A stretch of DNA of 64,000 nt from Dastarcus helophoroides (Eukaryota; Arthropoda; Insecta; Coleoptera; Bothrideridae). Location of the stretch: assembly GCA_028583605.1 (NCBI GenBank), contig CM053331.1:37029783-37093782 (forward strand). The letters run 5' to 3'. The notes beneath the pieces were generated by a model. It did no database searches. It had not been told where the DNA came from and saw only the letters and a list, made by a program, of their open reading frames with translations. This document shows, one piece after another, positions 10,545 through 23,350 of this stretch (position 1 is its first letter; every line of letters begins with the position of its first letter). Position numbers and translations under genes: made by a program.

Positions 10545-12334
10545 TTTATTTAATCGAAAAACTCTAGGAAACAACCGGGCCAAACAACAAAGCGGAGGTT
10601 AAATTCACAGAATTCAGAAACATGTATCAAAGACAAGATCATGTATCACAAAACTAGGGAGTCCTATAAGGAGATGAATCGGTAACGTAATTTGTCGAAT
10701 AAAAATGGATTGATTTTCACCCACTCACATCAGCGGCCTCTGTTGTGTATTACCAGCAAGTATTGTGCGAAAACTGTAAAATGAAGACTTAAATTGAACC
10801 TACAATTACATCACTGTCGCGTTAACCTTTTTTTGGGCTTTTCCTAGGAAAGCGTATCTAGAACATCCTTTATTCATCCGTTAGTCAGAGAGGAGCTGAA
10901 GTTAAAACTATTTCAAATAGAATTCTGTGGTGTATATATTTGCGGATTAAGAGATGGCGCTGCGAACAGTGAAAGGTTTTCAATCCCATTTTCAAAGTAC
11001 GGCACAACACAACCTTACTTCTAGATAACTATACACAAAGCTTACAACATTATGAATATAAGATACATAGAAATATCCTCTCAAGAGTGATCACTAGCTT
11101 GAATAAATTCGTAATTGTTTTGCAAACTACTGCAGATGTCGCTGGCAGTAACATAGCAAAAATAACGTTTTTGCCTCTGCTGAGCTAATTTTCGCGCCCA
11201 ATACATTCATTTTTCACTCCTAGTAGCATTAATGTACTACATACTACTTATACTATTACCTTAAATCACACTAGGAAAAACCTGCACAACCATTAAGGCT
11301 AGCTGCACATTAAAATGAACAAATTTTGAAACCAAAATAAAAATCTCTTGAAAAAAAAAGTCTAATTAAGTACAAAATTGCAATTTTAAGGTAAAAATTG
11401 TAAATTCAAATTTGGAAATACTAGAAAATTTCTTGCGAATTTATCACACATTGAATATAAAAAAATACACATAAATTGAATATGTATTTAAAAAAAATCA
11501 AAATTAAATTAATTTAAAGCTAACATTTCCAAAATATGTAGATAAACATTTCTGTTAAAAATCTAATTTTATAAAAAAGGCGCGCAATTTATAAAAAAAT
11601 TCGATTTCAAACTCAAAGCACACCCGAAACCCAACGATTATGTGATCGGTTGTTGATTCACCGTCGAACACTTCGGCCGATTAAAAACCGTGTATGTGTG
11701 AGTAGCCTTATGCTCAAGCTATCGGTCTATGGTTAAAGACAGTTCTATCATATAATATTCTGTGGTCCTATAGTTGTTTATTTTCCGCGTAGATCAAATG
11801 AATTAAATCTGTGTTTTGCGGAAATGCATTAAAAATAAAACGTTCCGCAACATTTTGGGGGTTGTCTCACATAACACCATACCCGAAGCACACCGATTAT
11901 GATGATTTAACGTCGTAACACATTGACCGATTAAAAAATCGTCCATGCGTGACTAGCCTTATGCTCAAAATAATCGGTCTATGGCTAAAGACAGTTCTAT
12001 CATATAGTATTGTGTGGTATGCAAGTATGCAATTCTGTGGTCCTATAGTTTATTTTGCGCGTAGATCAAATACATTTAATCTTTATCTATGCTTTACGGA
12101 AATGCATCAAACATCATAACGTTCCGTAACGTTTTGAGGTTAGTTCAAGCAATTTTCGGAAAAATAATCATCAGTGTCGATCCCATGTGACGATGTAAGT
12201 TTCTTGTGATATTTTTGATTTATCTGTCGAAAATAAAAATCTTACGGTGCCAAGAAAACGAACAGAACTACTTGTTTTTGTACTTAGCGGTGTTTTTTTA
12301 GGTTATGTTTTTCTAATTTGGATGATTTTTTAGG
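10545..12334. other. Intergenic region between divergent CDK10 and the giant gene
   Basis: About 1.8 kb without recognisable exons. It holds the divergent promoters. Two diverged adjacent copies of a 240-260 bp sequence occupy about 11622-12142. A noncoding first exon of the downstream gene may end at about 12194, where gtgacgat is followed by gtaagtttc, with the acceptor at 12331-12333. Confidence 0.5.
11622..12142. repeat. Diverged tandem duplication of about 250 bp
   Basis: Copy 1 (about 11622-11862) and copy 2 (about 11881-12142) share accgattat, agccttatgctcaa, atcggtctatgg, taaagacagttctatcat, ttctgtggtcctatag, gcgtagatcaaat and cggaaatgcat in the same order. Copy 2 carries a small insertion near 12015-12030. 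The pair lies just upstream of the first exon of the giant gene. Confidence 0.85.
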
Positions 12335-15300
12335 ATGGAATCGGTTCCTTTTAGTATAATAAAGGAAAAAATTATAAAAACTGAGTAAGTAGAATTGTTA
12401 ACTAATTAATTTAACGTAAATTCAAAATCAATCATTGTCATATTAAGTTTGAAACATTAATCATTCAGTTTGGATTTTTAATTTCATCTATAGTACTTTT
12501 GTAATATTTAACATAAGGTTTTTAGCAATCTAGAGTTAGTGTAGTAAAATTAGATTAATTCTTGTATTCATTTTATTTCCAGCGAGGTTCTTCGTATGTA
12601 TGTGAACAATAAAGAGGAGTTGGAAAAATTGCAGCACTCCTACGACAGTTTAAAGAAGAAATATGAAAAAGCGTTAAACCAAATTTATCGTTTAAAATTA
12701 GAGATAGAAACGGGCTCTTTCAGTTTTAATTTTAATAAAAATAGAACTGAAAAATTGGAAAATGAATTAAAGGAGTTAAAATTGAAGTATGATCAAATAG
12801 TAAGTGACTATCATGAACAAGTTAACACACATGAAGTTAAGTATCAGAGCATATCTGAAGAATTAGTTCAGTGTAAGCAAGCATTAGAAATGTTTAAAAA
12901 GGGAGAACCCAAAGATAAAACTTCTAAGAAACATAAGACATTACAGTTAGATGATGATAAAATTCGAATTTTGGAAAAAAATTCCGAGTTAACAAGCGCA
13001 ATTCAAGAATTGAAAGAAAAAGCCAAACAATGTAAGGCACTAAAATATGATATTTCAACCTTAAATCAAACTTTGGTTAATATAAGAGAAAAATCTAGCA
13101 AAGAACACGCCATATTAAGGCTGGAAAATTCAAAACTGAGAGATCAGTTGGAAAAAATGAAGAATCACATTGTAAGTCCCTTAACTAAATATTTTTGCAA
13201 GATTAATTGGTTTTCTAGGTTTCAGAACAGCAACTTAAATTCCTTGAATTTGAGTTGGATCAGAAGAAGAAGGAAATCAGTGAAATCAAATTGAGTCATT
13301 CTCAAATCATAAGCAAAATTGTAGCTGAAAGAGACAAGAGGATAACTATTTTGAACAATGAAATTAACAAATTAAATAACGTCGACAAAAGTAGGGAACT
13401 TCCAAGATTATTGGAAAATTTTGATAGTTTGGTATCGGATGAAGTGAAGGATGTCGCAAGAGTGTCTGAATCTGATTGTGAATCGGTTACAGAAATATTT
13501 AAAGAAATGTATATTCCAGATATAATTACTCCTTTTGTTGAGGAAGCTGCTTTTGATGGTGAGTGATGTTTTGCCTATAAATTGGTCTGATAAAAGATTG
13601 CAGAATTTATTCTAAGAATACTTTTATTATACAAAGTTAGAAGTTTCATTTTATTTCAAAGTTTAAAATGTAAAATCTGCAATTACTAATTTCGTTCGAC
13701 TTAGACTATTTTTCCAGAGGTTTTGATTTTGTTTTTCAATTAATTAATCCTAACATTTTCATTTTTTTCTTCAAATTTGGAATTTAAATTTGAAACATCA
13801 ATTTTTTTGCAAGATTTTTCCAAATTCGTGTTTTATGCATTTGTTATTCAAAAATAACGATTGAATAATACATCGTATCAGTTTATTCTTAATGTGGTAA
13901 TTTTGCTGTTTCAGGTACCACTTCTTCAGAAGTGTGCAGTAATCGCAGGGATTGTAGTTTTGAAACAAATTCCGAATCACCTATTGCAAATTTATTACCA
14001 GTGGTGGTTACTGGTAGTGATGAACAAATTGGTTTTAAAGGTGACACAGCCGCAGAATTGCCAATTAGTAAAATAGTTGAGACACAAGTTGATAAAAAAA
14101 CTGAGCTATACGATAAAGTGCGACGGCTAAAGCAAAATAGACTGAAACAGTTGCAGCGAATTAAGAAAACAAACAAAGCAAACATAAAACGTTATGTCAA
14201 ACGAGTAGTTACCAACATTTCTAAATCATTTAATAACGAAAACGACACTATTCTCAAAGCAATAGAGATATTACAACGCGCTAACGTTCAATTCACCATA
14301 ACTAACAAAGTGGCAGCATCGCATAATTGTAAACCGAAACCATGCCACAGCTGCGCCGAAGATTCCGGTTGTTACGCCAACTCCTTGGCATCACAAAATA
14401 CTAACAACTCATCACTAATAGCCAAGTTATCGGAAGCTCTCGATAAGAAATTCCACGAGCATACCCGACCCAAAAGGCGCAAGCGACCAAAAGCGACGAA
14501 ATGCTATAGTTTGGCCTCCGAAACCGAACCGGAACTCGCCCCACTTTTCTCCGGGTGTTCAGTGTTGGAACGCAACAAGATGTTACTCAAGAAGGCCAAG
14601 TTGGAGACGAGTGGGGGCAGCAGCGATTTGGATTGTTTGAATTTGGCGAATGATTTTATCGAGAACGAATTCCGGGGTTTCACCGAGGATGAAGTAGAGG
14701 CATGTGAGAGGTACAGCTTCAGGTTTTCGCAGTTTGAACGTAGCGTTTCCGATGTTGACAGCGTTGGCGTTGTTGTGACGAATTCGCAGGCCAAAGAAAC
14801 CGTAACGAATGTTGGTGAAATGGAACAGATTAAGTTATTGAAGAGAAGTCTTGTTGATTCTGGTTATAGCGCGAACGTTAGTGATGCTTCTGTAGTTGCA
14901 TCACCTGCTAACTTGGATTTGTTAGATCCGCTTGACGTTATTTCACCTTTACCGACGGATTCCGAGTTTTTCAATTCTGTATTAAAGAGTGCGAAGCCTG
15001 AAACGTCCTCGGATGCAAACCAACGAACTAACTGTGATAAAGGTTCGTGTGATAATGAAAAAAGTTTGGTATTGAACAATACAAATGAACTGGAATCGGA
15101 AAAAAACATCAAGCTGTTGAACCATAAAATTGACTGCTTGCATTGGGGGCCCACTTCCGATCAAAGTAAAGTTGATTTCAAAGATACAACGCCAGAATCC
15201 AGTCAAAAGAGAGTGACAGGAACAATAATCCTAAACACAGCTCCAGGAACAACCCTAAACACAGCACCAGAATCAAGCTTAAGCACAGCGCCAGAATCAA

Positions 15301-18300
15301 GCTTAAGCACAGCGCCAGAATCTAGTCTAAAATCGGCGAGTGTGGACGCTAATGCAAAAATAAATTTGCAGCCGATTGGTAATGAAATAGAACTAAAGAG
15401 GGGCAATCTAAATCAAGAGGAAAATGATTCAGGAATTTGGAAAGTTGGTGCGCAAACATCTGATATGTTGTTTTCGAAATCAGCAAATAAACTGCCACAT
15501 TTGAATGATGATCTACAGGAATTGACGTATAATGAGGCGGAAATGCGGAAAAATGATAAGGAGGAAGAAAAAGTTGTAGAAGCAACACAAGAATTGAATG
15601 GACCAAAGCTAGTAAATAGCGTGCTAGGTTTAGATAATTCTACACTACATTCACAGAATGTGGGACAATGCCCTGAAGAAAATGAATCGAGATCTAACAA
15701 GCAAATTGTAGAAAATCAAACAGTTGAGTTACCTAATGCGAGAAACTTCCAACAAAAGTGTTGTAAGTCTGAATCGGAATCAATTTCTGATTTAGTAAAT
15801 TCAGAACAGAAAGCAGAAGATAAAAACGCGTTCTGCAGAAGCTCTAAATTAGAAGGAACCAAAGCATTAGAACTCCAGACAGGTTCTTGGAAAATCAAAA
15901 ACAAGCCAGAATTACCATTCCGCGGACCAAAACTCGAACCAAACGAAGTGTTAGAATTCCAGTTGGATCACGAAAACTCTTATCTGAAACCACAATCTCG
16001 GGAAGTATCAGAATCGCCAAACTGTGGGCCAAATTCACTCCTTAATTGTAAGAATACTCCAAAGCTAGAAACATCTCATGAGGAAAATGACCAAAACAAT
16101 GTAGTTGAGGTAAATAATGCAATTAACTTCCTAGAATACTGCTGTAAACCTGATTCAAAATTAGTTTTTGATGTAGCAAATTCAGTTTTTGATTTAGTCA
16201 GTTCAGAAAGAAAGCCATTAAATTCACATCCCACACAAATCAAAAATGAGTCAGGACAGCATGAGTCAAAATCAGAAACAAACCAAGCACTAGAATTGAG
16301 GCTCTGTCAGAAAAATTCTCTACTGAAAGCTCAAACTGAGAAAGTATTGAAATCGTTATGCCATGAGCCAAATTCGCCCTATAATTGTAACAATTCCCCA
16401 AGTTTAGACGTCACATCAGATATGAATACTTCAATTATCCCTTACACCACGGAGCCAATAAAGAATGATGCTACAATTTTGTTGCAAAAGGAAGATGATT
16501 CTTTGGAAAATCGTAAATCTAGCGCAGCGAATTCTAGAATTTCTGATACGAGACGTGATACAAATTTAGTTAAAACAAACCGTAACATGCATAACCTTGA
16601 AATTAGGTCTGAACCACCGAGTAACTTGAAGTCACTAATTAAAGGGAATGATACCAAATCGTGTAATAATGCAGCTTCTGAGGCTGAAAACGAAGAAACT
16701 TTTGAGGTAAACTTTGAAGCAGATCAGTTGGGGCCCATAAATAAAGCATGTATATCCCCAACAAACGAATTGAGTTTAGCAGAAAACAACCTAAAAACGG
16801 GGGATGCGAAGTCTACATCTGATATAAAAACGGAGGCAAAGACATCTAACCTAAACCCGACGTGCAATTTCATAAAATCAGAGCAAGAATTGTTAGGTAG
16901 GAGTGATATAAAATCACCCAATTTGAAGTTAAATGAGAAAAAATCATTCAATTTGAAGTTAAAGGAGAAAAAATCACCCAATTTGAAGTTAAATGAGAAA
17001 AAATCATCCAATTTGAAGTTAAAGGAGAAAAAATCACCCAATTTGAAGTTAAATGAGAAAAAATCATCCAATTTGAAATTTAATGAGAACAACAGTGGCT
17101 TTAACTTTGCCATCGAACCACCAAGGACTTTTGAAAACTGCGCGCCGAATTTAGAAAACATAACCGTATCAGAAGTAAGGGGATCAGAGAACGCAACTAA
17201 ATGGAAAGTTGAGATTCTACAGAATTACGTTATTCGGCAGAGTTGCGTGAAACCGGGAGTTGTTACGGTCGCCCAAAAACCGTCAAATAAAAATGAACAT
17301 TTGGGCATCACAAGTTCGACAACCGCGCCTCAAAAAGATACAATTTTAAATTTAGATGACGTTAAACATGCAGAAATTCAGAAGGCCGTGGAGAATTTAG
17401 TTACGGAAGAAGTTGGACACAGTGTAGATGTGAAAAGCAACAACCAAGTGCTAGAGAAAGCTGAAAACACCATAAAAACCGACAATGAAGTGCAGAAGGA
17501 AGTTGAAAGCACCATAAAGGCCGACAATCAAGTGCAGAAGGAAGTTGGAAACACCATAAAGACCGACAATCAAGTGCAGGAGGAACTTGAGAACATTATA
17601 AAGGTCGACAATCAAGCGCAGGAGAAAGTTACAGCAACTAGTAGCCAAGTGCGTCAGAGCCATTACAATCTGAGGCAGCTTAAACGCAAATCTTTTGCTT
17701 ATCCTACCAACAAAAGAGAAAAATTGAAACCCAAAGTAAATCACTTGGAGAGAGAAGATGTGACTATGACGGGGAACCACACAACGCGTTATAACTCGAG
17801 AAAATGCAGAAGAAGCAACTCTAGACTCATTTCACATTGTAGCGATTCTTCCGAAGTTATGAGTTTATCAGAACCAAACAGTATTGATGAAGTGGACGTT
17901 ACCAAAACAGAGCAACACCAATCTAATTGCGATCTGTCTTTTAGTGATAAGTTGGACGATTCTGACTACCTGAAGGGCACCTTAGAAGGCAATTCTGACC
18001 AGTTTGGAGGCAATTTTGACAAACTTGGAGGTGATTCTGGCCAGCTTGGAAGCAGTAATGACCATTTTGGTGGCAATCATGACCAGCTTGGAGGCCAACG
18101 TGACCAGCTTGGAGGCAATCGTGACCAGGTTAGAGGCAATCGTGACCAACTTGAAGGCGATTCTGACCAATTTAAAGGCAATTATGACCAGCTTGGAGAC
18201 AATTCTGGCCAAGTTAAAGGGAATTCTGACCAAATAGAAGCCAATTCGCATCGACTGGAAGACAATTCTGATCACCTAGAAGGCGATTCTGGTCAGCTTG

Positions 18301-21300
18301 AAGGCAATTCTGGTCAACTTGTAGGCAATTCTGGTCATCTAGAAGACAATTGTGGTCACCTTGAAGGCAAGTCTGGTCATCTGGAAGACAATTGTAGTCA
18401 CCTTGAAGGCAATTCTGGTCATCTAGAAGACAATTGTGGTCACCTTGAAGGCAATTCTGGTTATCTTGAAGGTAATTCTGGTCATCTAGAAGACAAGTGT
18501 GGCCACCTTGAAGGCAATTCAGGTCATCTGGAAGACCATTGTGGTCACCTTGAAGGTAATTCTGGTCATCTGGAAGACAATTGTGGTCACCTTAAAGGCA
18601 ATTCTGGTCATCCTGAAGGTAATTTTGGTCATCTAGAAGACAAGTGTGGCCACCTTGAAGGCAATTCTGGTCACCTTGAAGGCAATTCTGGTCATCTTGA
18701 AGATAATTCTGGTCATCTAGAAGATAAGTGTGGCCATCTTGAAGGCAATTCTAATCACCTGGAAGACAATTGTGGTCATCTTCAAGGCAATTTTGGTCAC
18801 CTTGAAAGCAATTCTGGTCATCTGGAAGACAATTTTGGTCACTTTGAAGGCAATTCTAGTCATTTCGAAGATAATTGTGATTACCTTAAAGGCAGTTCTG
18901 GCTACTTAGAAGACAATTCTGGCTGCTTAAAAGGTAATTTAACCAAGAAGGTGAATGAGCAGTGCTTGGAGAATCAAAGGAAGTTTCTCTTCGGCAGTGA
19001 CTCGGATTCGGACGATGATCTAAACGAATCGAAGCAGCCAGAAGCAACAAAAAGTTGCGTTACCGAATTACTTGAGCTTCAAAATTCAATTCTGTTAAAA
19101 GCAGAAACACTAGAAGCTTGTGAATCAAAAAAACAGAAACTAGGACCACACGAGCCGCCCATTACAGAATTCGAGTTGTTAAACTCCCTGAATAATTTTA
19201 AATCTAACTCGGAGAGTTACGCACAGAGTTGCGCAGAATTTGGAAGGGATAGTGATTGTGAATTGTCTGGCAGCGAATCGGAGTCTTATAGTAGCCAATC
19301 AAAGTCATCTAATAGTGAATCCGAGTCATCTGATAGTGAAACTGAGTCGAGCGAATTTGAATCAAGTAGTAGCGAATTTAAATTGAACAGTAGCAAATTC
19401 GGACTCCTTAAGGGCGACTTCAACTTCAACAGAAGCGAATTTGGACTCGCTAAGAACGAATACAGCCTCAATAAGAGTGACGAAATGAGCATCAATAGAA
19501 GTGAGCTGGGCCTCAATAAGAGCGAATTTGGATACAATAAGGGCGAATTGAAACCCAGCAGAAGCGAATTCGAACGCAGTGGAGGAGAATTCGAACGCAG
19601 TGGAGGCGAATTCGAACCCAGTGGAGGCGAATTTGAACGCAGTGGAGGCGAATTCGAACGCAGTGGAGGCGAATTCGAACGCAGTGGAGGCGAATTCGAA
19701 CGCAGTGGAGGCGAATTCGAGCGCAGTAGAGGCGAATTCGAACGCAACACGGGCAAATTCGGAGTCACTAGGAGCGAATTTGGAGTCAACAGCAACGAAT
19801 TTGGAATTAACAAGAAAGAACTCGAATCTCGCAATAGTGATTCACAATTGAAAAGTGACAAATTCGAGTCAGTGGAAACTAATTTCAAAATGATTAATAA
19901 AAAAATCGAATTACTTAATGAGAAACTAGAATTAGTGAGTAATCTGCCTGAAGTCGTTAAAGCATTTAACTTTTCCAATAGAAAGTTTGAATCACTTGGT
20001 AAATCGGGGTCAATTAAAACATCTGAATTAATTAACATGAAATCGGAATTGAGCAACATCAAATCTGAAATAAGCAACAATAAAAATCTTCATAACCTAA
20101 CAGCACCAAAAGTGGAGGACTCAATGCTGAACTCCTTGAATAATAGTGTCGAAAGTCACTCAGAAGTTCGACAGAAAACACCTCTTTCTGGTGATTCAGA
20201 TTCAGACATGGAGCTGCCTCCCGAAGAGATGGAAATTTCAAAAACAATCGTATTAAAACGCCGTGCTGAGCGCCTGAATTCAGGTTTGCGAAAGTCGGTC
20301 TCCAAAATTCGAAGAGTATCTTCGCTTGGTATGGATTTACAGGATGAATCTTCTAGAGAAAATACTCCCGCAAGAAAGAAACGAAGACGTAATGTGGCTG
20401 GAAAAAGTGTTGTAATGGAGGCGAATATGTCGAAACGACTAGGTGAATTTCGAACTTCTAAGAAAACTGGGCTCTTGGACTCTAGCAACGTTGGAGCTTT
20501 AGAACAGTCTGATACGGATCGCCCCAGTAACGATCGAATTTCAACGAACGCTGACGTAGATATGGACCTCATGGGCTCCAGCAACGTTGGAGTTTCAGGA
20601 CGGGTTCAACTAGATTCAAATCGGCTTCGGGGTTCCACAATTTCAGGAGAGGCAAACGTGAACCCTGCCTGGGGTTCCAATAACGTTGAAGTGACGGAAT
20701 ATCAGGGAAAAATACCATCTGACGCCCAAAGTGTTCATAGAAAATCAATAAGTACAAGCAAAATAAACAACCAAAGATTAATAGAATGTGATGAAGAACA
20801 AATAAAGACTGAAACCTTTGGACATTTTGAAACGAAAGGCGTAGAGAATAGACAATCATTAAATATCAAGATTACATCATCCACTAAAGAACTTTCAAGT
20901 AACGAGCCGCATGATAACTGGAGGGATGCTGTAGCATCTACTAACGTAAATTTGGATTGTGAAGTAAATCCAAATTATAGGGTAAATCCAAGTCGAAGAA
21001 TGTATTCAGGGCTTAAAGTGTATCCAAGTCGTAAAGTACATCCAAATTGTAAAGTAAATCCAAGTCATAAAGTAACTCAAAATCCTGATGTAACGGATCC
21101 ATACGCCTCTCTGACATATGTTAAGCAACCAAAGAAACGAGTGGCACATTCCAAACGAGAAGCGGCCCCAGATAAGTCTGACAGTTCATTAAATTCGACG
21201 GCCAATAGCCAAAACACCAGTTTAACAAATCCGGAAGAACGTCCTACATTGGAACCAACACGTGCTACGATCATCAGTAAAATCAACGCGAAAGTAGCGA

Positions 21301-23350
21301 AAGCTCCTACAAAAACAAAACCCCGTTCAAGCGTAAAAAAGGTCCTTGAAATGTCAACGGAAACGAACCCGAATATTCTGGATACGTTGCTCAGCGAAAT
21401 GGGTCCTAGTCGAAAAATTCCAGTTCCAGCTTGCCCAAGATCACCAGAACCAATAGATAATTGTACAAATGAAGAACCCAAAATTATTCCTTTAGAAAAA
21501 GTGGAAATCTGTCGCAGTAAGTACCAAATACATATTTTCTCTTGCAATAGTTTCAATTGTTTTGTTTCAGATAAAGCCAATCAATTGTTGAGTAAATTGG
21601 AGAATTTCGCCTATGAGGACAAGGTGCTTGATGAAGTGGTCCAGCAATTCCAGACGCAAGATGCTGAATATGTAGCCGAGTTAGTAATTTTGTGTCCTAT
21701 CATTGGTCTTGGTTTTTCCAAACTAACATTAGATTTTCATTCATGTTTTCTTGGCTTTTTCTCGCCAGTTGATCCTTCCACAATTCTAGATTTTCAATAA
21801 CCGATTGTTAAAGATTGGCAATCTGTTATAGATTACTCCATGGATCTTTTTTTGTCAATTGATGTTTGCGACTCAACACTGAAAAACACTTATCTTAAGA
21901 TTTTAAACGATGTAAAGCTAAAGAACAACAAGAATATTTTAAAATTTTAACGTTTCTACCCGTCGTCAGAAAATCAATAAAAAGTCTTCCTCTCTAGAAT
22001 TTTGTGTGTGCAAAGAAAAAGCCGATAAAACAAGAATGAAAATACCAATACTTCGCAGCAAAGTTACAGAGATAGTTTACTAAAATTATTGAAATATCGA
22101 CCTAATTTGAGAATAGCACAAAAGCAGTTGAAAGTTAATGATATTTCTTCTGTTTATTATTCCTTCAGTCATTTCATAACTACCAAGTGTTGGAAAAATC
22201 GTCAGTTTTTGGGCCAAGTAATGTAATAAAACAAATGACTAAATATGTAATTTCCAGGTTGATTCTGGATAGAATAATTCTAGACATTCATGACAAACCA
22301 ACAAGTGGGGACAGTGCTGCCCCGATGATGACAGATACACAGCGGGTCATGCTGGGTTTAATGTCTAGATTGGAAAAGCTCGAAGGATGGGAAATTTTCG
22401 ACAACTATTTATCTTTAGCCGAAAACTATCTATTCCAAATCGAAAATTTGAAAGAGATCGATCCAGTCACACGAATGTATGTAGCCATTTGCAAATTGAG
22501 AATGGACATCCACAGAATGAGAAGAATGTGTTGCGAAGCCTTCTATTTTATGGGCGACTTCGCTATACCATTCTTTTTCGCTGTTCTGACGTCTTGGGTC
22601 GAAGTCTTACCAATGGCGCATGATTCTACCGGTATGTTGTTAATTGCATCAAAAACACTCACATAACAGAAAAACACGTCACATAACAGAAAAACACGTC
22701 ACATAACAGAAAAACACATCACATAAAACAAAAACATGTCACGTAAAATGATCAATTTTCAGATAATTCACTGGTAAAGGTCATGATTCAGCTCATACAT
22801 TTGAAAGGTGCTAAACCGGGTCACAACTTGTTGCCTTTGCGCGATTTAATTGTTAAATACCATGGGTACCCTTCCGAGAGGTGGAATTCCGATGAAGTCT
22901 TCAAGGAAATTTTCTACTATTTTCTCAGTAAGTTTTCAAAAAGTGTTATTGGTCAAGTTTTAAATTTCTTCTTCTAGGGAATCCTGTGAGAAGTTCAGAT
23001 TTCGCCATATTGGTGTTTTGTAAAAATATGCCCGCCAAGTGGATGTATGATCAAATTGTAAATACCGTACAGCCTATTTTAGTGAAAATTAATGTAGATA
23101 ATTTAAAAGCAACTGTGATTATTTTAATTGGTAACATCTTCAGCCAATTTAAAAAGAACGAAGACATTGAGTACGTCGTTAAAATTCGAGATTGGCTAAG
23201 AAGTTTAGATGAAGGTAAGAGGTTGTCTTATTAAATTGTTGGTCATAATTTGACTTTTTTGTTCTAGATTCAACTCCAGTATTGATAAAGCATAGTATCT
23301 ATTTGAGCATAAGGCGATTACCTAGAAAGAAGTTAAAAAAAGGAGGATAA
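12335..23350 (+). CDS. Giant coiled-coil and repeat-rich protein, possibly little elongation complex subunit 1 (ICE1)
   Basis: Nine coding exons (12335-12384, 12583-13171, 13219-13558, 13915-21516, 21571-21683, 22169-22631, 22763-22927, 22978-23214, 23268-23350) join in phase to 3213 residues. Residues 1-310 are a charged coiled coil (EELEKLQHSYDSLKKKYEKA onward). One 7.6-kb exon then encodes a Ser/Asn/Glu-rich, apparently disordered middle with at least five separate tandem-repeat arrays and basic patches such as RKKRRRN. The last about 340 residues form a folded helical region (LILDRIILDIHDK, LEGWEIFDNYL, FFFAVLTSWVEVLP, DWLRSLDE). This order (coiled coil, long disorder, helical C-terminus) and the remembered look of the C-terminus resemble ICE1, the scaffold of the complex that drives RNA polymerase II transcription of small nuclear RNA genes. 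That name is inference. The small exon 1 was chosen because it supplies an ATG and fits phase; the next ATG is 12596. Confidence 0.6.
15230..15335 (+). repeat. Coding repeat: APESSLST octamers
   Basis: Four to five tandem units of about eight codons (TAPGTTLN, TAPESSLS, TAPESSLS, SAPESSLK) in the large exon. Two neighbouring units are nearly identical in DNA, so the expansion is recent. Confidence 0.85.
16908..17088 (+). repeat. Coding repeat: 10-residue SPNLKLNEKK units
   Basis: Six copies of a 30-bp unit arranged as a 60-bp higher-order dimer, SPNLKLNEKK alternating with S(S/F)NLKLKEKK. The last copy is degenerate (SNLKFNENN). The dimers are almost identical in DNA. The product is a lysine-rich amphipathic run. 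Confidence 0.9.
17445..17640 (+). repeat. Coding repeat: 14-residue QVQKEVENTIKTDN units
   Basis: About five tandem 42-bp units with core V(Q/L)(E/K)xxENTIKxDNQ. Substitutions between units are mostly conservative. The pattern predicts a short helical or coiled-coil segment. Confidence 0.85.
17973..18945 (+). repeat. Coding repeat: about 46 heptads of the GNSGHLE type
   Basis: A near-continuous run of 21-bp units, about ggcaattctggtcaccttgaa, encodes seven-residue units that start as GNxDQLG and become G(N/D)SGHLE. In the centre, units alternate SGHLEDN / CGHLEGN, a 42-bp higher-order dimer with a Cys and a His in every second heptad. Frame is never lost over about 970 bp despite many substitutions. 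Confidence 0.9.
19562..19745 (+). repeat. Coding repeat: about nine GGEFERS heptads
   Basis: Nearly identical 21-bp units (ggcgaattcgaacgcagtgga) encode GGEFERS. They sit within a longer degenerate stretch of SEFG(L/V)NK-like heptads at about 19370-19850. The near-identity of the DNA indicates recent expansion or homogenisation. It follows an acidic Ser-rich segment (19270-19370). Confidence 0.9.
22655..22745. repeat. About 22-bp minisatellite in an intron of the giant gene
   Basis: Four to five copies of cacataacagaaaaacacgt fill most of the short intron 22632-22762. The last copies are degenerate. Confidence 0.85.

Noticed and set aside
16908..17088. CRISPR-like regular repeats
   Set aside because: Units are contiguous, in coding frame and have no unique spacers. 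The genome is eukaryotic.
19286..20080. 264-codon open frame on the minus strand opposite the giant gene
   Set aside because: It is a shadow of the in-frame coding repeats on the plus strand, where the 21-bp period keeps the antisense frame open. No start context, introns or domain support it.
22387..22623. Overlapping 78-codon frame in exon 6 region of the giant gene
   Set aside because: Shadow of the conserved C-terminal exon in another frame.
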